The notes under the pieces: generated by a model
Databases searched by the model: none
Seen by the model: only the letters and a program-made list of their open reading frames with translations
What the model was told of the DNA's origin: nothing
Program-made: the position numbers and the translations under genes
Source: Sphingomonas natans
Lineage (GTDB): Bacteria; Pseudomonadota; Alphaproteobacteria; Sphingomonadales; Sphingomonadaceae
Direction of reading: 5' to 3'
Assembly: GCF_030546695.1 (NCBI RefSeq)
Contig: NZ_JAUOTP010000012.1
Coordinates: 62,001-126,000 of the forward strand
Length of the DNA stretch: 64,000 nucleotides
In this document: positions 51,112 through 61,900 of the stretch, piece after piece
How the letters are laid out: each line of letters opens with the position of its first letter
Position numbering within the stretch: the first letter of the stretch is position 1

Positions 51112-52530
51112 ATGGGAATTCGTCGCGGCCGTGGGCCGATCGCGGGCGTCGCTGCGGCGCTGATCGCCTGGGCCGGAGCTGCGCAGGCGCCGACGACGGC
51201 GCAGATGGGGCAGCGCATGGCCAAGGCGCCCGTGACGGCACCGATCCTGCCGATGAGCGACGTCGAGCAGGCGTCGCCCGCGCCGCCCTTTATCCTCGGC
51301 ATCCGCGATCGGGCCGCACTTGAAAATGCGATCCTCGCCGAGCGGCTCGACACGGTCGTCCCCGCGATCATGCGCGCGCAGAAGATCGACATGTGGGTGC
51401 TGGTCGCGCGCGAATATTTCGAGGATCCGGTCGTCGCGACCATGCTCAATGCGGAGAGCCTGCACGCGCGCCGCCGGACGATCCTGATCTTCTTCGATCC
51501 GGGTGCCGGCAAGCCGATCGAGCGGCTCACCGTAAGCCGTTACGGGCTGGGCGGCCTGTTCCAGCCGGCCTGGGATCCGGACAAGCAGCCCGATCAGTGG
51601 AAAGCCGTCGCCGAGATCGTCGCCGCGCGGAACCCCAAGGCGATCGCGATCAACACCTCCTCGCTCTCGGCCTTCGCCGACGGGATGACGCTGAGCCAGT
51701 ATAAGGATCTGACCGCCGCGCTGCCCCAGGCCGCGCGCGACCGGATCGTCTCCGGCGAGAAATTGGCGATCGGCTGGCTGCAGACGCGCTCGCCGATGGA
51801 GATGCAGGCCTATCCCGGCATTCTTAGGCTGGCGCATTCGATCATCGCCGATGCTTTTTCACGAAAGGTCATCACGCCGGGCCGGACCACCGCCGACGAC
51901 GTCGTCTGGTGGTATCGCCAGCGCCTGTCCGATCTCGGGCTCGTGCCTTGGTTCCATCCGTCGATCGGTGTGATCCGCAAGGGCAGCGCCGCGATGCTGG
52001 AGGGCGATACGATCATCCAGCCGGGCGATCTGCTGTGGACCGATTTCGGCATCACCTATTTGCGGCTCAACACGGATACGCAGCATCTCGCTTATGTGCT
52101 GAAGCAGGGCGAGACGGAGGCGCCGGCGGGGCTGCGCGCCGGCCTGCGCGCAGCCAATGGCGTGCAGGATGCCTTGCTCTCCTCGTTCCGCGTGGGTGCC
52201 ACGGGCAACGAGGTGCTGGCCGCGGCGCGCGCCAAGGCGATCGCGGCCGGACTGAAGCCGTCCATCTATTCGCATCCGCTGGGCTATCATGGCCACGCCG
52301 CCGGGCCCGCGATCGGCTTCTGGGACGACCAGAGAGGCGACGAGCGCGGCAGCACTCCGATCGCGCCGAACACGACCTGGTCGATCGAGCTGGCAGCTTA
52401 CCTGGCGGTGCCCGAATGGGGCGGGCAGGAGGTGCAGTTCCGGGCCGAGGAGAATGCCTATTTCGATGGCACGCGCGTGCGCTTCCTCGATGGCCGGCAG
52501 ACCGCGATCAGACTGATCCCAAACAAGTGA
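51112..52530 (+). CDS. Secreted M24-family (Xaa-Pro aminopeptidase-like) metallopeptidase
   Basis: The 472-residue protein has an N-terminal signal-like segment (IAGVAAALIAWAGAAQA) and a C-terminal pita-bread domain. All five metal ligand positions can be found: Asp in LWTDFGITYLRLNTD (two), His in HPLGYHGHA, Glu in WSIELAAY and Glu in FRAEENAYF. The N-terminal creatinase-like domain is present. It is likely a periplasmic peptidase; the substrate is unknown. It is a stand-alone gene. Confidence 0.88.
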   Translation: MGIRRGRGPIAGVAAALIAWAGAAQAPTTAQMGQRMAKAPVTAPILPMSDVEQASPAPPFILGIRDRAALENAILAERLDTVVPAIMRAQKIDMWVLVAREYFEDPVVATMLNAESLHARRRTILIFFDPGAGKPIERLTVSRYGLGGLFQPAWDPDKQPDQWKAVAEIVAARNPKAIAINTSSLSAFADGMTLSQYKDLTAALPQAARDRIVSGEKLAIGWLQTRSPMEMQAYPGILRLAHSIIADAFSRKVITPGRTTADDVVWWYRQRLSDLGLVPWFHPSIGVIRKGSAAMLEGDTIIQPGDLLWTDFGITYLRLNTDTQHLAYVLKQGETEAPAGLRAGLRAANGVQDALLSSFRVGATGNEVLAAARAKAIAAGLKPSIYSHPLGYHGHAAGPAIGFWDDQRGDERGSTPIAPNTTWSIELAAYLAVPEWGGQEVQFRAEENAYFDGTRVRFLDGRQTAIRLIPNK

Positions 52531-52644
52531 CGCTCGATGCGCGAAAGCGCCGTCCCGCGGGAACCTTCCGGGGCTTGGCGCATCCCTACCGACGCACGTA
52601 AACCGCCATAAGGCGCACCAGCAGCGAACGGGCCCGCAATACCC

Positions 52645-55131
52645 ATGACTGATACGAACTCCCGGCAGTGGGAGGTGCGCCGCCTCGAGGCGCTCAGCCG
52701 TTACGAGATCCTCGATACGCCGCGCGAGACGGCGTTCGACGATGTCGCGCGGCTCGCCGCCGATATCTGCGGCGCGCCGATCGGGGTGGTCAATCTGATC
52801 GGCGACGGCCGCCAGTTCTTCAAGGCCGAGGTGGGGCTCGGCGTGCGCGAGACGCCGCTGGAATCGTCCTTCTGCGCCAAGGCGATTCTCGAAGATGAGT
52901 TCCTGCTCGTGCCCGATGCGAGCGCCGATCCGCGCTTCGCGGGCAATCCGCTCGTCACCGGCGAACCCCATCTGCGCTTCTACGCGGGCGCGCTGCTCAA
53001 GACGCAGGACGGCTATCCGATCGGCACGTTGTGCGTGCTGGATGTCGCACCCAAGGCGCTGACCGAGCTGCAGCAGCGCACGTTGCGGATCCTGGCGCAG
53101 CAGGTGATGGATCAGCTCGATCTGCGGCTGACGATCCGCGAGCGCGGCCATGCCGACCAGCGTTACCGCACCTTGTTCAATTCGATGGACGAAGGCTTCT
53201 GCATCATCGAATTCCTCGACGGGCCGGACGGACCACTCAGCGACTATGTCCATGTCGAGGCGAATGCGGCCTATGAGCTGAACGCGGGGATCCCCAATGT
53301 CGTCGGCCAGAAGGTGCGCGACATGGTCCCCGACGAGGCCGGCGGCTGGGTAGAGCTCTATCGGCCTGTGCTGGAGACGGGCATCCCGATCCGCTTCGAG
53401 CGCGAACTGGAGGCGACGGGGCGCTATCTGTCGCTCTCCGCCTTCCGGATCGAACCGGCGAGCCGGCGCGAGGTGGCGGTGCTGTTCCAGGACGTTACCG
53501 GCCGCCGCAAGGCCGAGCTGGAGCTCGTCGAGCTCAACCGGACGCTGGAGCGGCGCGTCGCCGAGGCGCTGGCCGAGCGCAAGCTGCTGGCCGACATCGT
53601 CGAAGGCAGCAACGCGCTCGTCCATGTTCTCGATACCGACTATCGCTGGCTCGCGATCAACGGCGCGGCCGCGCGCGACTTCAAGGCGACGTTCGGCGTC
53701 CTGCCGAAGGTCGGCGACAATATGCTGGAGCTGCTCGCCGACAAACCGGTCAACCTCGATGACGTCCGCGCGCTGTGGACGCGCAGCTTCGCGGGCGAGG
53801 AATTCACCGAGGTCATCGCCGTCGGCGAACCCGGGGCGCGGCGCCATTTCGAGGTCCGCTCCAGCATTCTGCGCGACAAGGACGGCGAGCGCATCGGCGC
53901 CTATCAATTCGCCTACGACGTCAGCGATCGGCTGCGCGAGCAGGAGCGGCTGCGCGATGCCGAAGATGCGCTGCGGCAGGCGCAGAAGATGGAAGCGGTC
54001 GGCCAGCTGACCGGCGGCCTCGCGCATGATTTCAATAATCTGCTCGCGGGCATCGCCGGCGCGTTCGAGATGATCGGGACGCGGCTCGCGCAGGGGCGCA
54101 CGCTCGACGTCGAGAAATATCTGGCGGCCGGGCAAGGTGCCGCGCGCCGCGCCGCCGCGCTCACGCACCGCTTGCTCGCTTTCTCGCGCCGCCAGACGCT
54201 CTCGCCCAAGTCGGTCGTGATCAATCGGCTGATGTCGGACCTGGTCGAGCTCGTGCAGCGCACCGTCGGGCCGTCGATCGAGGTGGAGACGATCGCGGCG
54301 GTCGGGCTGTGGCCCACGCTCGTCGACGCCAACCAGCTGGAGAATGCGATCCTCAACCTGTGCATCAACGCGCGCGACGCGATGCCGGACGGCGGGCGGA
54401 TCACGATCGAGACGGGCAACAAGTGGCTCGACGAGCGCGCCGCCAACGAGCGCGGGCTCCAGGCGGGGCAATATGTGACGGTGTGCGTCAGCGATACGGG
54501 CACGGGCATCGAGAAGGCGATCCTGAAGCGCGTCTTCGATCCCTTCTTCACGACCAAGCCGATCGGCGAGGGGACGGGGCTGGGGCTGTCGATGGTCTAC
54601 GGCTTCGCGCGCCAGTCGCACGGCCATGTCCGCATCTATTCGGAGCTGGGGCAGGGGACGATGGTCTGCATCTACCTCCCCCGCCATGTCGGCGAGGAAG
54701 ACGAAGTCGAGACGACGGCCGCGTCTGCCGCGACGCCTGCGCAGAGCGGAGCGACGGTCCTGATCGTGGATGACGAGCCGACGGTGCGGATGCTGATCGT
54801 CGATGCGCTGGAGGACCTGGGCTATGCCTGCGTGGAGGCGGCGGACGGGCCAGCGGGGCTGCGCATCCTGCAGACGAACGACCGGATCGATCTGCTGATC
54901 ACCGATGTCGGCTTGCCCGGCGGGCTCAACGGGCGACAGGTGGCGGATGCGGCGCGCGCGCTGCGGCCGGCGCTGAAGGTGCTGTTCATCACCGGCTATG
55001 CCGAGAATGCGGTGCTGAACCACGGGCATATCGAGCGCGGCATGGAAGTGCTGACCAAGCCGTTCGCGATCGGCGATCTCGCGATCCGCGTCGATCGTTT
55101 GCTGCAGGGCGACGCCGGGCGCACTGCCTGA
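52645..55131 (+). CDS. Hybrid sensor histidine kinase (GAF-PAS-PAS-HisKA-HATPase-REC)
   Basis: The 828-residue cytoplasmic protein starts with a GAF domain (about 15-165), then two PAS-like regions (about 170-290 and 310-430). A HisKA domain follows with the phospho-acceptor GGLAHDFNNLLAGI (H461), then HATPase_c (NLCINARDAMPDGG, VSDTGTGI, GTGLGLSMVYGFA). It ends in a receiver domain (VLIVDDEP, LLITDVGLPGGLNG, LTKPF). No membrane helix is present, so the signal is intracellular. It is likely to act in a phosphorelay. There is no adjacent response regulator gene. Confidence 0.93.
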   Translation: MTDTNSRQWEVRRLEALSRYEILDTPRETAFDDVARLAADICGAPIGVVNLIGDGRQFFKAEVGLGVRETPLESSFCAKAILEDEFLLVPDASADPRFAGNPLVTGEPHLRFYAGALLKTQDGYPIGTLCVLDVAPKALTELQQRTLRILAQQVMDQLDLRLTIRERGHADQRYRTLFNSMDEGFCIIEFLDGPDGPLSDYVHVEANAAYELNAGIPNVVGQKVRDMVPDEAGGWVELYRPVLETGIPIRFERELEATGRYLSLSAFRIEPASRREVAVLFQDVTGRRKAELELVELNRTLERRVAEALAERKLLADIVEGSNALVHVLDTDYRWLAINGAAARDFKATFGVLPKVGDNMLELLADKPVNLDDVRALWTRSFAGEEFTEVIAVGEPGARRHFEVRSSILRDKDGERIGAYQFAYDVSDRLREQERLRDAEDALRQAQKMEAVGQLTGGLAHDFNNLLAGIAGAFEMIGTRLAQGRTLDVEKYLAAGQGAARRAAALTHRLLAFSRRQTLSPKSVVINRLMSDLVELVQRTVGPSIEVETIAAVGLWPTLVDANQLENAILNLCINARDAMPDGGRITIETGNKWLDERAANERGLQAGQYVTVCVSDTGTGIEKAILKRVFDPFFTTKPIGEGTGLGLSMVYGFARQSHGHVRIYSELGQGTMVCIYLPRHVGEEDEVETTAASAATPAQSGATVLIVDDEPTVRMLIVDALEDLGYACVEAADGPAGLRILQTNDRIDLLITDVGLPGGLNGRQVADAARALRPALKVLFITGYAENAVLNHGHIERGMEVLTKPFAIGDLAIRVDRLLQGDAGRTA

Positions 55132-55216
55132 GGGCCGGGAGGGCGAGTGCGCGCTCAGCGCTGGTTCAGGCTGGTGGGCGCAAAGAGCAGGACAAGAACA
55201 TCGCGAGGAGAGGAAT

Positions 55217-55621
55217 ATGCGACACGCACTCCCAATCATGCTCGCCGCCGCTCTGATCGCGGGCGGCGCATCGGCCAGGTCGGCCCAGCCCAATATCAAG
55301 GGCGAGGCGGAGCTTGCCAAGCTGCTGGACGGCCGCGTCGCGGGCAAGCCGGTCAACTGCATCAGCACGACCAATTCGCAATCCAGCCGGATCATCGACG
55401 GCACTGCAGTCGTGTACCAGTCGACCGGGCGGACGCTCTACGTGAACCGGCCGCGGATCGGCGCGGATTCGCTGCGCAACGACGATATCCTCGTCACCAA
55501 GATCTGGGGATCGCAATTGTGCAGCCTGGATCAGGTGCGGCTCGTCGACCGCACGAGCCGCTTCCCGCGCTCGTTCGTCGGGCTCGGCGAGTTCGTGCCT
55601 TATACCAAGCCGAAGAGCTGA
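55217..55621 (+). CDS. Secreted hypothetical protein (134 residues)
   Basis: A signal peptide (HALPIMLAAALIAGGASARS) precedes a compact domain with KLLDGRVAGKPVNCISTTNSQSSRIIDGTAVVY and LYVNRPRIGADSLRNDDILVTKIWGSQLCSLD. Two Cys residues could form a disulphide. Similar small periplasmic proteins with GKPVxCI and DxxLVT motifs are common in sphingomonads and have no known function. GAGGAG precedes the ATG. It is convergent with the permease gene. Confidence 0.72.
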   Translation: MRHALPIMLAAALIAGGASARSAQPNIKGEAELAKLLDGRVAGKPVNCISTTNSQSSRIIDGTAVVYQSTGRTLYVNRPRIGADSLRNDDILVTKIWGSQLCSLDQVRLVDRTSRFPRSFVGLGEFVPYTKPKS

Positions 55622-55628
55622 CCCCGCT

Positions 55629-57035
55629 TTAGTCGATCGCGATCGTCCGGCGGCGCGCGCCGGTGGCGGCGTAGATCGCCAGGCCGAGCGCGTTCCAGAC
55701 GACGAAATAGCCCTGCGTCTTCGCGGGCAGGCTGGCGAACAGATAGAGGCAGCCCAGGATGCCGAAGCCGCCGACGAACCAGGCGGCGGGGGTGCGGAAG
55801 GTGCGCGGCGCATCGGGCGCGCGCACCCGCATGATCAGCATGCAGGCGCAGACCGCGACGAAGGCGGCGAGCGTGCCGGCATTGGCGAGCGCCGCGATCT
55901 CGTCGAGCGGGAACAGGCCCGCGATCGCCCCGACGATGACCGCGGTGAAGAGCGTGATCCGCACCGGCGTGCCCCGCGCCGAGACCGTGGCGAGGCTGCC
56001 CGGCAGCAGGCCATCGCGCGCCATCACGAAAAAGATACGCGACTGGCCGTAGAAGAAGGCGAGGATCACCGTGGGCAAGGCGATCACCGCGGAGGCGGCG
56101 AGGAAGGTCGCGGCCTTGGGCTGGCCCAGCTCGCGCAGGATCAGCGCCAGCGGCTCGGGGCTCTTGGCGAAGCTCGTGAACGGGATCGCGCCGACCGCGG
56201 CGCCGGCGACGCCGACATAGATGAGGATGCAGACGAGCATCGATCCGACGATGCCGATCGGCAGATCGCGGCTTGGGTTCTTCGTCTCCTCGGCGGCGGT
56301 GGCGATCGCATCGAAGCCGTAGAAGGCGAAGAAGATGATCGCGGCGGCGGCCATCACCCCGCGCTCGACTCCGTCCGGCCCGGTCGCCTTGATGAAGCCG
56401 AACGGGGCGAAGGGGTGGAGGTGCGCGGCGTTGAAATAGGGCAAGGCGACTGCGACGAAGACGGCGAGCGCGACGATCTTCACGAGGACCAGACAAGCAT
56501 TGAGCGTCGCGCTCTCGCGCGTGCCGACGATCAGCAGCCCGGCGACGACGGCGATGATGAGGATCGCCGGCAGATTGGCGACGCCGCCCAGCGCCGGGCC
56601 CTGCATCACGCTCATCGGCACGCCGAGCGCCGCCTGGAGCAAGGGCGCGGCATAGCCCGACCAGCCGACCGCGACCGCGCTGACGACGAGGCTATATTCG
56701 AGGATCAGGCTCCAGCCGATCACCCAGGCGACGAGCTCGCCGATCACGACATAGGTGTAGGTGTAGGCGCTGCCCGAGGCGGGGATCATCGTCGCCATTT
56801 CGGCATAAGCGAGCGCGGCGCAGGCGCAGATCGCGCCGGCGATCGCGAACGACAGGATCACCGCTGGCCCGGCCTTGTCCGCGCCGACGCCGATCAGGGT
56901 GAGGATCCCGGTGCCGACGATCGCGCCGACGCCCAATGCGATCAGGTGCGGCCAGCTGAGCGTCCGCGCGAGGCGATGCTCGGCCGCCATCTCGGCCGAG
57001 GGCACGATGATCTTGCGCCTGTTCCAGTTCGCCAT
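55629..57035 (-). CDS. Amino acid permease, APC superfamily (CAT type)
   Basis: The 468-residue protein has twelve predicted helices. The TM1 motif GVGAIVGTGILTLIGVGADKAGPAVILSF and YAEMATMIPASGSAYTYTYVVIGELVAWVIGWSLILEY match cationic amino acid transporter-like members of the APC family (YfnA type). The intracellular loop FYGFDAIATAAEETKNPSRDLPIGI is conserved. It imports an amino acid with H+; specificity is not visible. It is a single gene with a 250-nt spacer upstream that contains a repeat element. Confidence 0.9.
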   Translation of the reverse strand: MANWNRRKIIVPSAEMAAEHRLARTLSWPHLIALGVGAIVGTGILTLIGVGADKAGPAVILSFAIAGAICACAALAYAEMATMIPASGSAYTYTYVVIGELVAWVIGWSLILEYSLVVSAVAVGWSGYAAPLLQAALGVPMSVMQGPALGGVANLPAILIIAVVAGLLIVGTRESATLNACLVLVKIVALAVFVAVALPYFNAAHLHPFAPFGFIKATGPDGVERGVMAAAAIIFFAFYGFDAIATAAEETKNPSRDLPIGIVGSMLVCILIYVGVAGAAVGAIPFTSFAKSPEPLALILRELGQPKAATFLAASAVIALPTVILAFFYGQSRIFFVMARDGLLPGSLATVSARGTPVRITLFTAVIVGAIAGLFPLDEIAALANAGTLAAFVAVCACMLIMRVRAPDAPRTFRTPAAWFVGGFGILGCLYLFASLPAKTQGYFVVWNALGLAIYAATGARRRTIAID

Positions 57036-57172
57036 GCGGTGCTCCTTCGGCGGGCAGCATAGCCGGGAATGCGCGGGGCTGAAGCGGTTTTGCTGGGCGA
57101 GAGGGCAGCGGGTGATTCGTGGCTAAAGCGGCAATTGTCTCAAGCAATGCATGCAAGGCTCGAACCCCCACT

Positions 57173-57231
57173 CCGTTTGCCCTGAGCTTCTCGGAAGAAA
57201 GACCGTGCTTCGACAGGCTCAGCACAAACGG
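57173..57231. repeat. Inverted-repeat spacer element
   Basis: CCGTTTG at 57173-57179 and CAAACGG at 57225-57231 enclose CCTGAGC and GCTTCGACAGGCTCAGC, giving a nested stem. The core GCTTCGACAGGCTCAGC also occurs, as its reverse complement apart from about one base, in the element near 58.8 kb, so the two belong to one repeat family. Confidence 0.6.
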
Positions 57232-57285
57232 TTTTTTGGGGCTAGTCCGAGTTTTGCAACGGCCCCTTCCCGAGAAGGGAAGAGG

Positions 57286-58722
57286 TTACCGCCCCGCCAC
57301 CGTTACCGGCGCATCCGGGGTCTGCCAGCCGCCGCCCAATGCCTTGAACACGTCCACCTGCGCCAGCGCCAGCGCCGCATCGGCTTGCGCGAGCGCGGCT
57401 TCGGTGTCGGCGAAGGTGCGTTCGGAATCGAGCAATACGAGGAAATCGACGACGCCCTCGCGCTGGCGGGCGCGGACGATGCGGACCGCGCGCGCGGCCT
57501 CGTCGCGCGCGCTGGCGAGCGCGCGGCGGCGATCGATCAGGCGGGCATAATTGGAGAGCGCGGTGTCAGTCTCCTGAATCGCGCGCAGCACCGTGCCGTC
57601 GAAGCTGGCGAGCGAGGCCTGCGTGTCGGCGCGCGCGCCGGCGATGCGCGCGCGGGCGCCCTCCTGATTGGGGAAGGTCCAGCTGATCAGCGGCCCGAGC
57701 AGCCAGCCCAGGGGGCCGGCGCCGAAGATATTCGAGAAGCCGTTGCCGCTCGACGCGATCGAACCGCCCAGCGAGATGTGCGGATAGAGTTCGGACGTGG
57801 CGACGCCGATCCGCGCCGTATCCGCCGCGAGCCGCCGCTCGGCCGCGCGCACGTCGGGCCGGCGCGCGAGCAAGGCGCCGCCGTCGCCGATCGGGATCGG
57901 CTGGGCGATTTCGGGCGGGGCGGTGCGCACCGACGCGTCGGCGGGGAGCTCGTTCGGTGTGCGGCCGGTGAGCATCGCGAGGCGATAGAGCGCGGCCTGG
58001 CGCTGGGCGATAAGCGGCGGGATCTCGGCGCGGCGCTGTTCGCGCAGCGCGGCGAGCCGGGCGACGTCGAGCCGCTCGGCGCGGCCGGCCCGGAAGCGCT
58101 TGTCGGTGACGTCGAGCGAGCGATCGAGCAGGCCGAGCACGCGCTCGGCCACGGCCTGCTGCTGCGCGGCGGCGGCGGCCTCGACATAAGCGCTCGTCAC
58201 CTCGGCGACGACGGCGATGCGGACCGCCTGGCTGTCGGCCGCGGCCGCGCCGACATCGCCGCGCGCGGCCTCGATCTCGCGCTTCACGCGGCCGGAGAGA
58301 TCGAGCTCGTAGGAGACGTCGAGCCCGAGATTGACGCTCCAATCCTCGCGATCCGCGCCGATCGGGCGGCGGTTCGAGGAGAAGCGGCCATATTGCGGGG
58401 CGGCCGAGAGATCGGTCTGGGGCAGGCGATCGTTGCGCGCCTCGCGCAGGTCGGCGCGCGCCTTGTCGAGCCGGGCGACGGCGACGCGCAGATCGGTGTT
58501 GGCGGCAAGCGCATCGGCGATCAGGCGATCGAGGACGGGATCGTTGTAGAGCTGCCACCAGCGATCGGGCGTCTCGCTCTCGGCGACGGGCGCGCCGGCG
58601 GCGATGAGCGGCGCGGTCCTGCTCGCGCTGGCGATGGGCGGGACATAATTCGGTCCGACCGCGCAGGCGGCGAGCGCGAGCAAAGAGACGGGAGCGAGGA
58701 GGGCGCGGAGACGGCGCGACAT
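57286..58722 (-). CDS. RND efflux outer membrane channel (NodT/OprM family)
   Basis: The product is 478 residues. A lipobox LLALAACAVGPNYVPP (Cys about 20) is followed by two outer-membrane-efflux repeats, including PDRWWQLYNDPVLDRLIADALAANTDLRVAVARLDKAR and ISLGGSIASSGNGFSNIFGAGPLGWLLGPLISWTFPN. It is the TolC-like channel for the RND pump upstream. The start at 58722 places the signal peptide correctly; the frame further upstream runs into a repeat element. Confidence 0.92.
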   Translation of the reverse strand: MSRRLRALLAPVSLLALAACAVGPNYVPPIASASRTAPLIAAGAPVAESETPDRWWQLYNDPVLDRLIADALAANTDLRVAVARLDKARADLREARNDRLPQTDLSAAPQYGRFSSNRRPIGADREDWSVNLGLDVSYELDLSGRVKREIEAARGDVGAAAADSQAVRIAVVAEVTSAYVEAAAAAQQQAVAERVLGLLDRSLDVTDKRFRAGRAERLDVARLAALREQRRAEIPPLIAQRQAALYRLAMLTGRTPNELPADASVRTAPPEIAQPIPIGDGGALLARRPDVRAAERRLAADTARIGVATSELYPHISLGGSIASSGNGFSNIFGAGPLGWLLGPLISWTFPNQEGARARIAGARADTQASLASFDGTVLRAIQETDTALSNYARLIDRRRALASARDEAARAVRIVRARQREGVVDFLVLLDSERTFADTEAALAQADAALALAQVDVFKALGGGWQTPDAPVTVAGR

Positions 58723-58755
58723 CGCGTTTCCGACGGCGTTCGTCGCCGCGATCCG

Positions 58756-58868
58756 CTCATCCTGAGGAGAGGCTGAGCCTGTCGAAGCCTCGTCTCGAAG
58801 GACCAGCACTGCTGCGGCCGTCCTTCGAGACGCCATTTCGACTGCGCTCAATGGCTCCTCAGGATGAG
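58756..58868. repeat. Nested inverted-repeat element between pump and channel genes
   Basis: CTCATCCTGAGGAG at 58756-58769 pairs exactly with CTCCTCAGGATGAG at 58855-58868. CGTCTCGAAGGAC at 58791-58803 pairs exactly with GTCCTTCGAGACG at 58820-58832. The core GGCTGAGCCTGTCGAAGCC lies between the arms. The layout matches intergenic repeats known from sphingomonad genomes and could modulate readthrough between the two efflux genes. Confidence 0.8.
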
Positions 58869-58909
58869 CGGGGGTGGGCGTCTTGGCAAAGTTGTTCATA
58901 GCAACTGTC

Positions 58910-61900
58910 CTATTCGGCCGGCTGCAGCGCGGCCGGGGCGGCGCCGGGGCGGCGGCGCTCCAGACGCTGCGCGAGCCCGCGGCAGACGACGTAGAAGGTG
59001 GGGGTGAAGATCAGGCCGAAGCCGGTGACGCCGATCATCCCTGAGAAGACCGCGGTGCCGAGCGCCTGGCGCAGCTCCGAGCCCGCGCCCTTCGCCAGCA
59101 CCAGCGGCACGGCGCCGAGGATGAAGGCGAAGCTCGTCATCAGGATCGGGCGGAGCCGATCCTTCGCGGCGCGGACCGCGGCATCGACGGGGGAGAGCCC
59201 GTCCTCCTCCTCGGCCTGCCGCGCGAATTCGACCACGAGGATCGCATTCTTGGCGGCGAGCGCGATCAGCACGACCAGCCCGATCTGCGTCAGCACATTA
59301 TTGTCCATGCCGCGGATGTTCACCCCGGTCATCGCCGCGAGCAGGCACATCGGCACGATCAGGATGATCGCGAGCGGCAATGTCAGGCTCTCATATTGCG
59401 CGGCGAGGACGAGGAAGACGAACACGACCGCCATGCCGAAGACGAGCGCGGAGGAATTGCCCGCCGACTTCTGCTGATAGGCGATGCCCGTCCATTCGCT
59501 GTCGTAGCTGGCTGGCAACGTCTCGGCGGCGAGCTTCTCCATCGTGCCGAGCGCCTGGCCCGACGAGACTCCCGGCGCGGTATCGCCATCGACCTCGACC
59601 GCGGGGAAAAGATTGTAGCGGACGACGCGATAGGGGCCGGACTTGTCCTGGAAGGTCGCGACCGAGCCGATAGGGACCATCGCGCCGGAGGCGGAGCGGG
59701 TCTTCAGATTGGCGATGTCCGCGGTCGTGTTGCGGAAGCGCGCATCGGCCTGGGCGGTGACGCGATAGGTGCGCCCCAGCAGGTTGAAGTCGTTGACGAA
59801 GGTCGAGCCCAGATAGACCTGCAGCGCTTCGAACACGCGCTCCGGCGGCAGGCCGATCAGGTTCGCCTTGCGACGATCGATATCGGCGAAGATGCGCGGC
59901 GTGGCGGTATCAAAGAAGGTGTAGATCTGCTTGAGGCCGGGGGTCTGGTTGGCCTTGCCGATCAGGCCGAAGCTCGTCTCGCCGAGCTTCTTATAGCCGT
60001 TGCCGCCCTTGTCCTGGATCATCAGGCGATAGCCGCCGGCCGAGCCGATGCCCTGGATGAGCGGAGGCGGAATCATGAGCAGGCGCGCCTCGTTGATGTC
60101 GGCGGTGGCCTTGCCCGCCTCGGCCATGATCGAGCCGAGCGTGACGCCGAGCTTCTCGCGATCGGCGAAGCTCTTGAGCGGGATATAGGCCGCGGCCGAA
60201 TTGGGGGCGAGCGTCTGCGAGGGGCCGTCGAAGCCCGCGAGCATCACCGCGCCCTTGACGCCGGCGAGCGGCAGGATGCGCTGGGCGACCTTCTTCATCA
60301 CCGCATCGGTGCGCTCGACCGAGGAGCCGGGCGGAAGCTGGATGACGGTGAGGAAATAGCCCTGGTCCTGCGCGGGGACGAAGCCCGTGGGCGTGACCCA
60401 GAAGACCGCGCCGGTGACCGCGATGAGCCCGGCATAGGCGATCATCATCCGCTTCGGCATCAGCACGAGCTTGCGCGTGAGCTTGGCATAGCCCTCGCTC
60501 ATCCGCTCGAAGCCGCGGTTGAAGCGGTCGCCCGCGTCCGAGAGGATCCGCTTCCAGCGCGGACCGCCCGACACATCCTCACGCGGGCGCAGCAGCATCG
60601 CGGCGAGCGCGGGCGAGAGGGTGAGCGAGAGCAGGAGCGAGATGATCGTCGCGGTCGAGATCGTCACCGCGAACTGGCGGTAGAAGGCGCCCGACAGGCC
60701 CGTGAGGAAGAGCGTCGGGATGAACACCGCGCACAGCACGAGCACGATCGCGACGAGCGCGGTCGAGACCTCGTCCATCGACTTGCGTGCTGCTTCCAGG
60801 GGGCTGAGGCCGTGCTCGAGATTGCGCTCGACATTCTCGACGACGACGATCGCATCGTCGACGACGATGCCGATCGCGAGCACCATGCCGAACAGCGACA
60901 GGTTGTTGAGCGAATAGCCGACCGCGGCGAGCACCGCGAACGTGCCGATCAGCGAGACGGGGATCGCGACCACGGGGATGATCGCCGCGCGCCACTTCTG
61001 GAGGAACACCAGGATGACGAGCACGACGAGGATCACCGCTTCGAACAAGGTATGCTTCACCGCGTCGATCGACTGGGCGATGAACTCGGTCGGATTGTAG
61101 ATGACGCTGTAGCCGAGGCCCTTCGGGAACTTGGCCTTCATCTCCTCCATCGCGGCGGAGACGCCCTGCGCGGCGGCGAGCGCGTTCGACCCGGGGCGCT
61201 GGAAGACCGCGACGATCACGGTCGGCTTGCCGGACAGGTATGTGTTGCTGCCATAATCCTGCGCGCCCAATTCGACGCGGGCGACGTCGCCGACGCGGAC
61301 CTGGCGGCCATCGGCATCGGTGCGGATGATGACGTCGGCGAATTGCTGCGGCTCGGTCAGGCGCCCTTGCGTCTCGACGCTGAGCTGGAAGGCATTTCCC
61401 TGCGCATAAGGCGGCGCGCCGATCGCGCCCGAGGCGACCTGGACGTTCTGCGCGCGCAAGGCCGCGACGATTTCCCCGGGGGTCAGATCGAGCGCGGCGG
61501 CGCGGTTGGGATCGATCCAGACCCGCATCGAGAAATCGCGGCTGCCGAACAATTGCACGTCGCCGACGCCGTCGATGCGCGCGAGCCGGTCGCGGACCTG
61601 CGTCAGCGCATAATTGGAGATGTAGCCGCGATCGAGGCTGTCGTCGGGGGAGACGAGATTGACGACCATCAGGAAGTCGGGCGAGGTTTTCTTCGTGACG
61701 ACGCCGAAGCGCTGCACGTCCTCGGGCAAACGCGGCAGCGCGACCGCGACGCGATTCTGGACGAGCACCTGCGCTGCATCCAGATCGGTGCCGATCTTGA
61801 AGGTGACGGTGATCGTCAGCTTGCCGTCACCCGTCGATTGGCTCGACTGGTAGAGCATGTTGTCGACGCCGTTGATCTCCTGTTCGATCGGCGCGGCGAC

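Noticed and set aside
51859-55404. An 1181-codon open frame on the - strand opposite the M24 peptidase and histidine kinase genes
   Set aside because: Same antisense effect; no domain or ribosome-binding site, and the opposite strand encodes intact domains.
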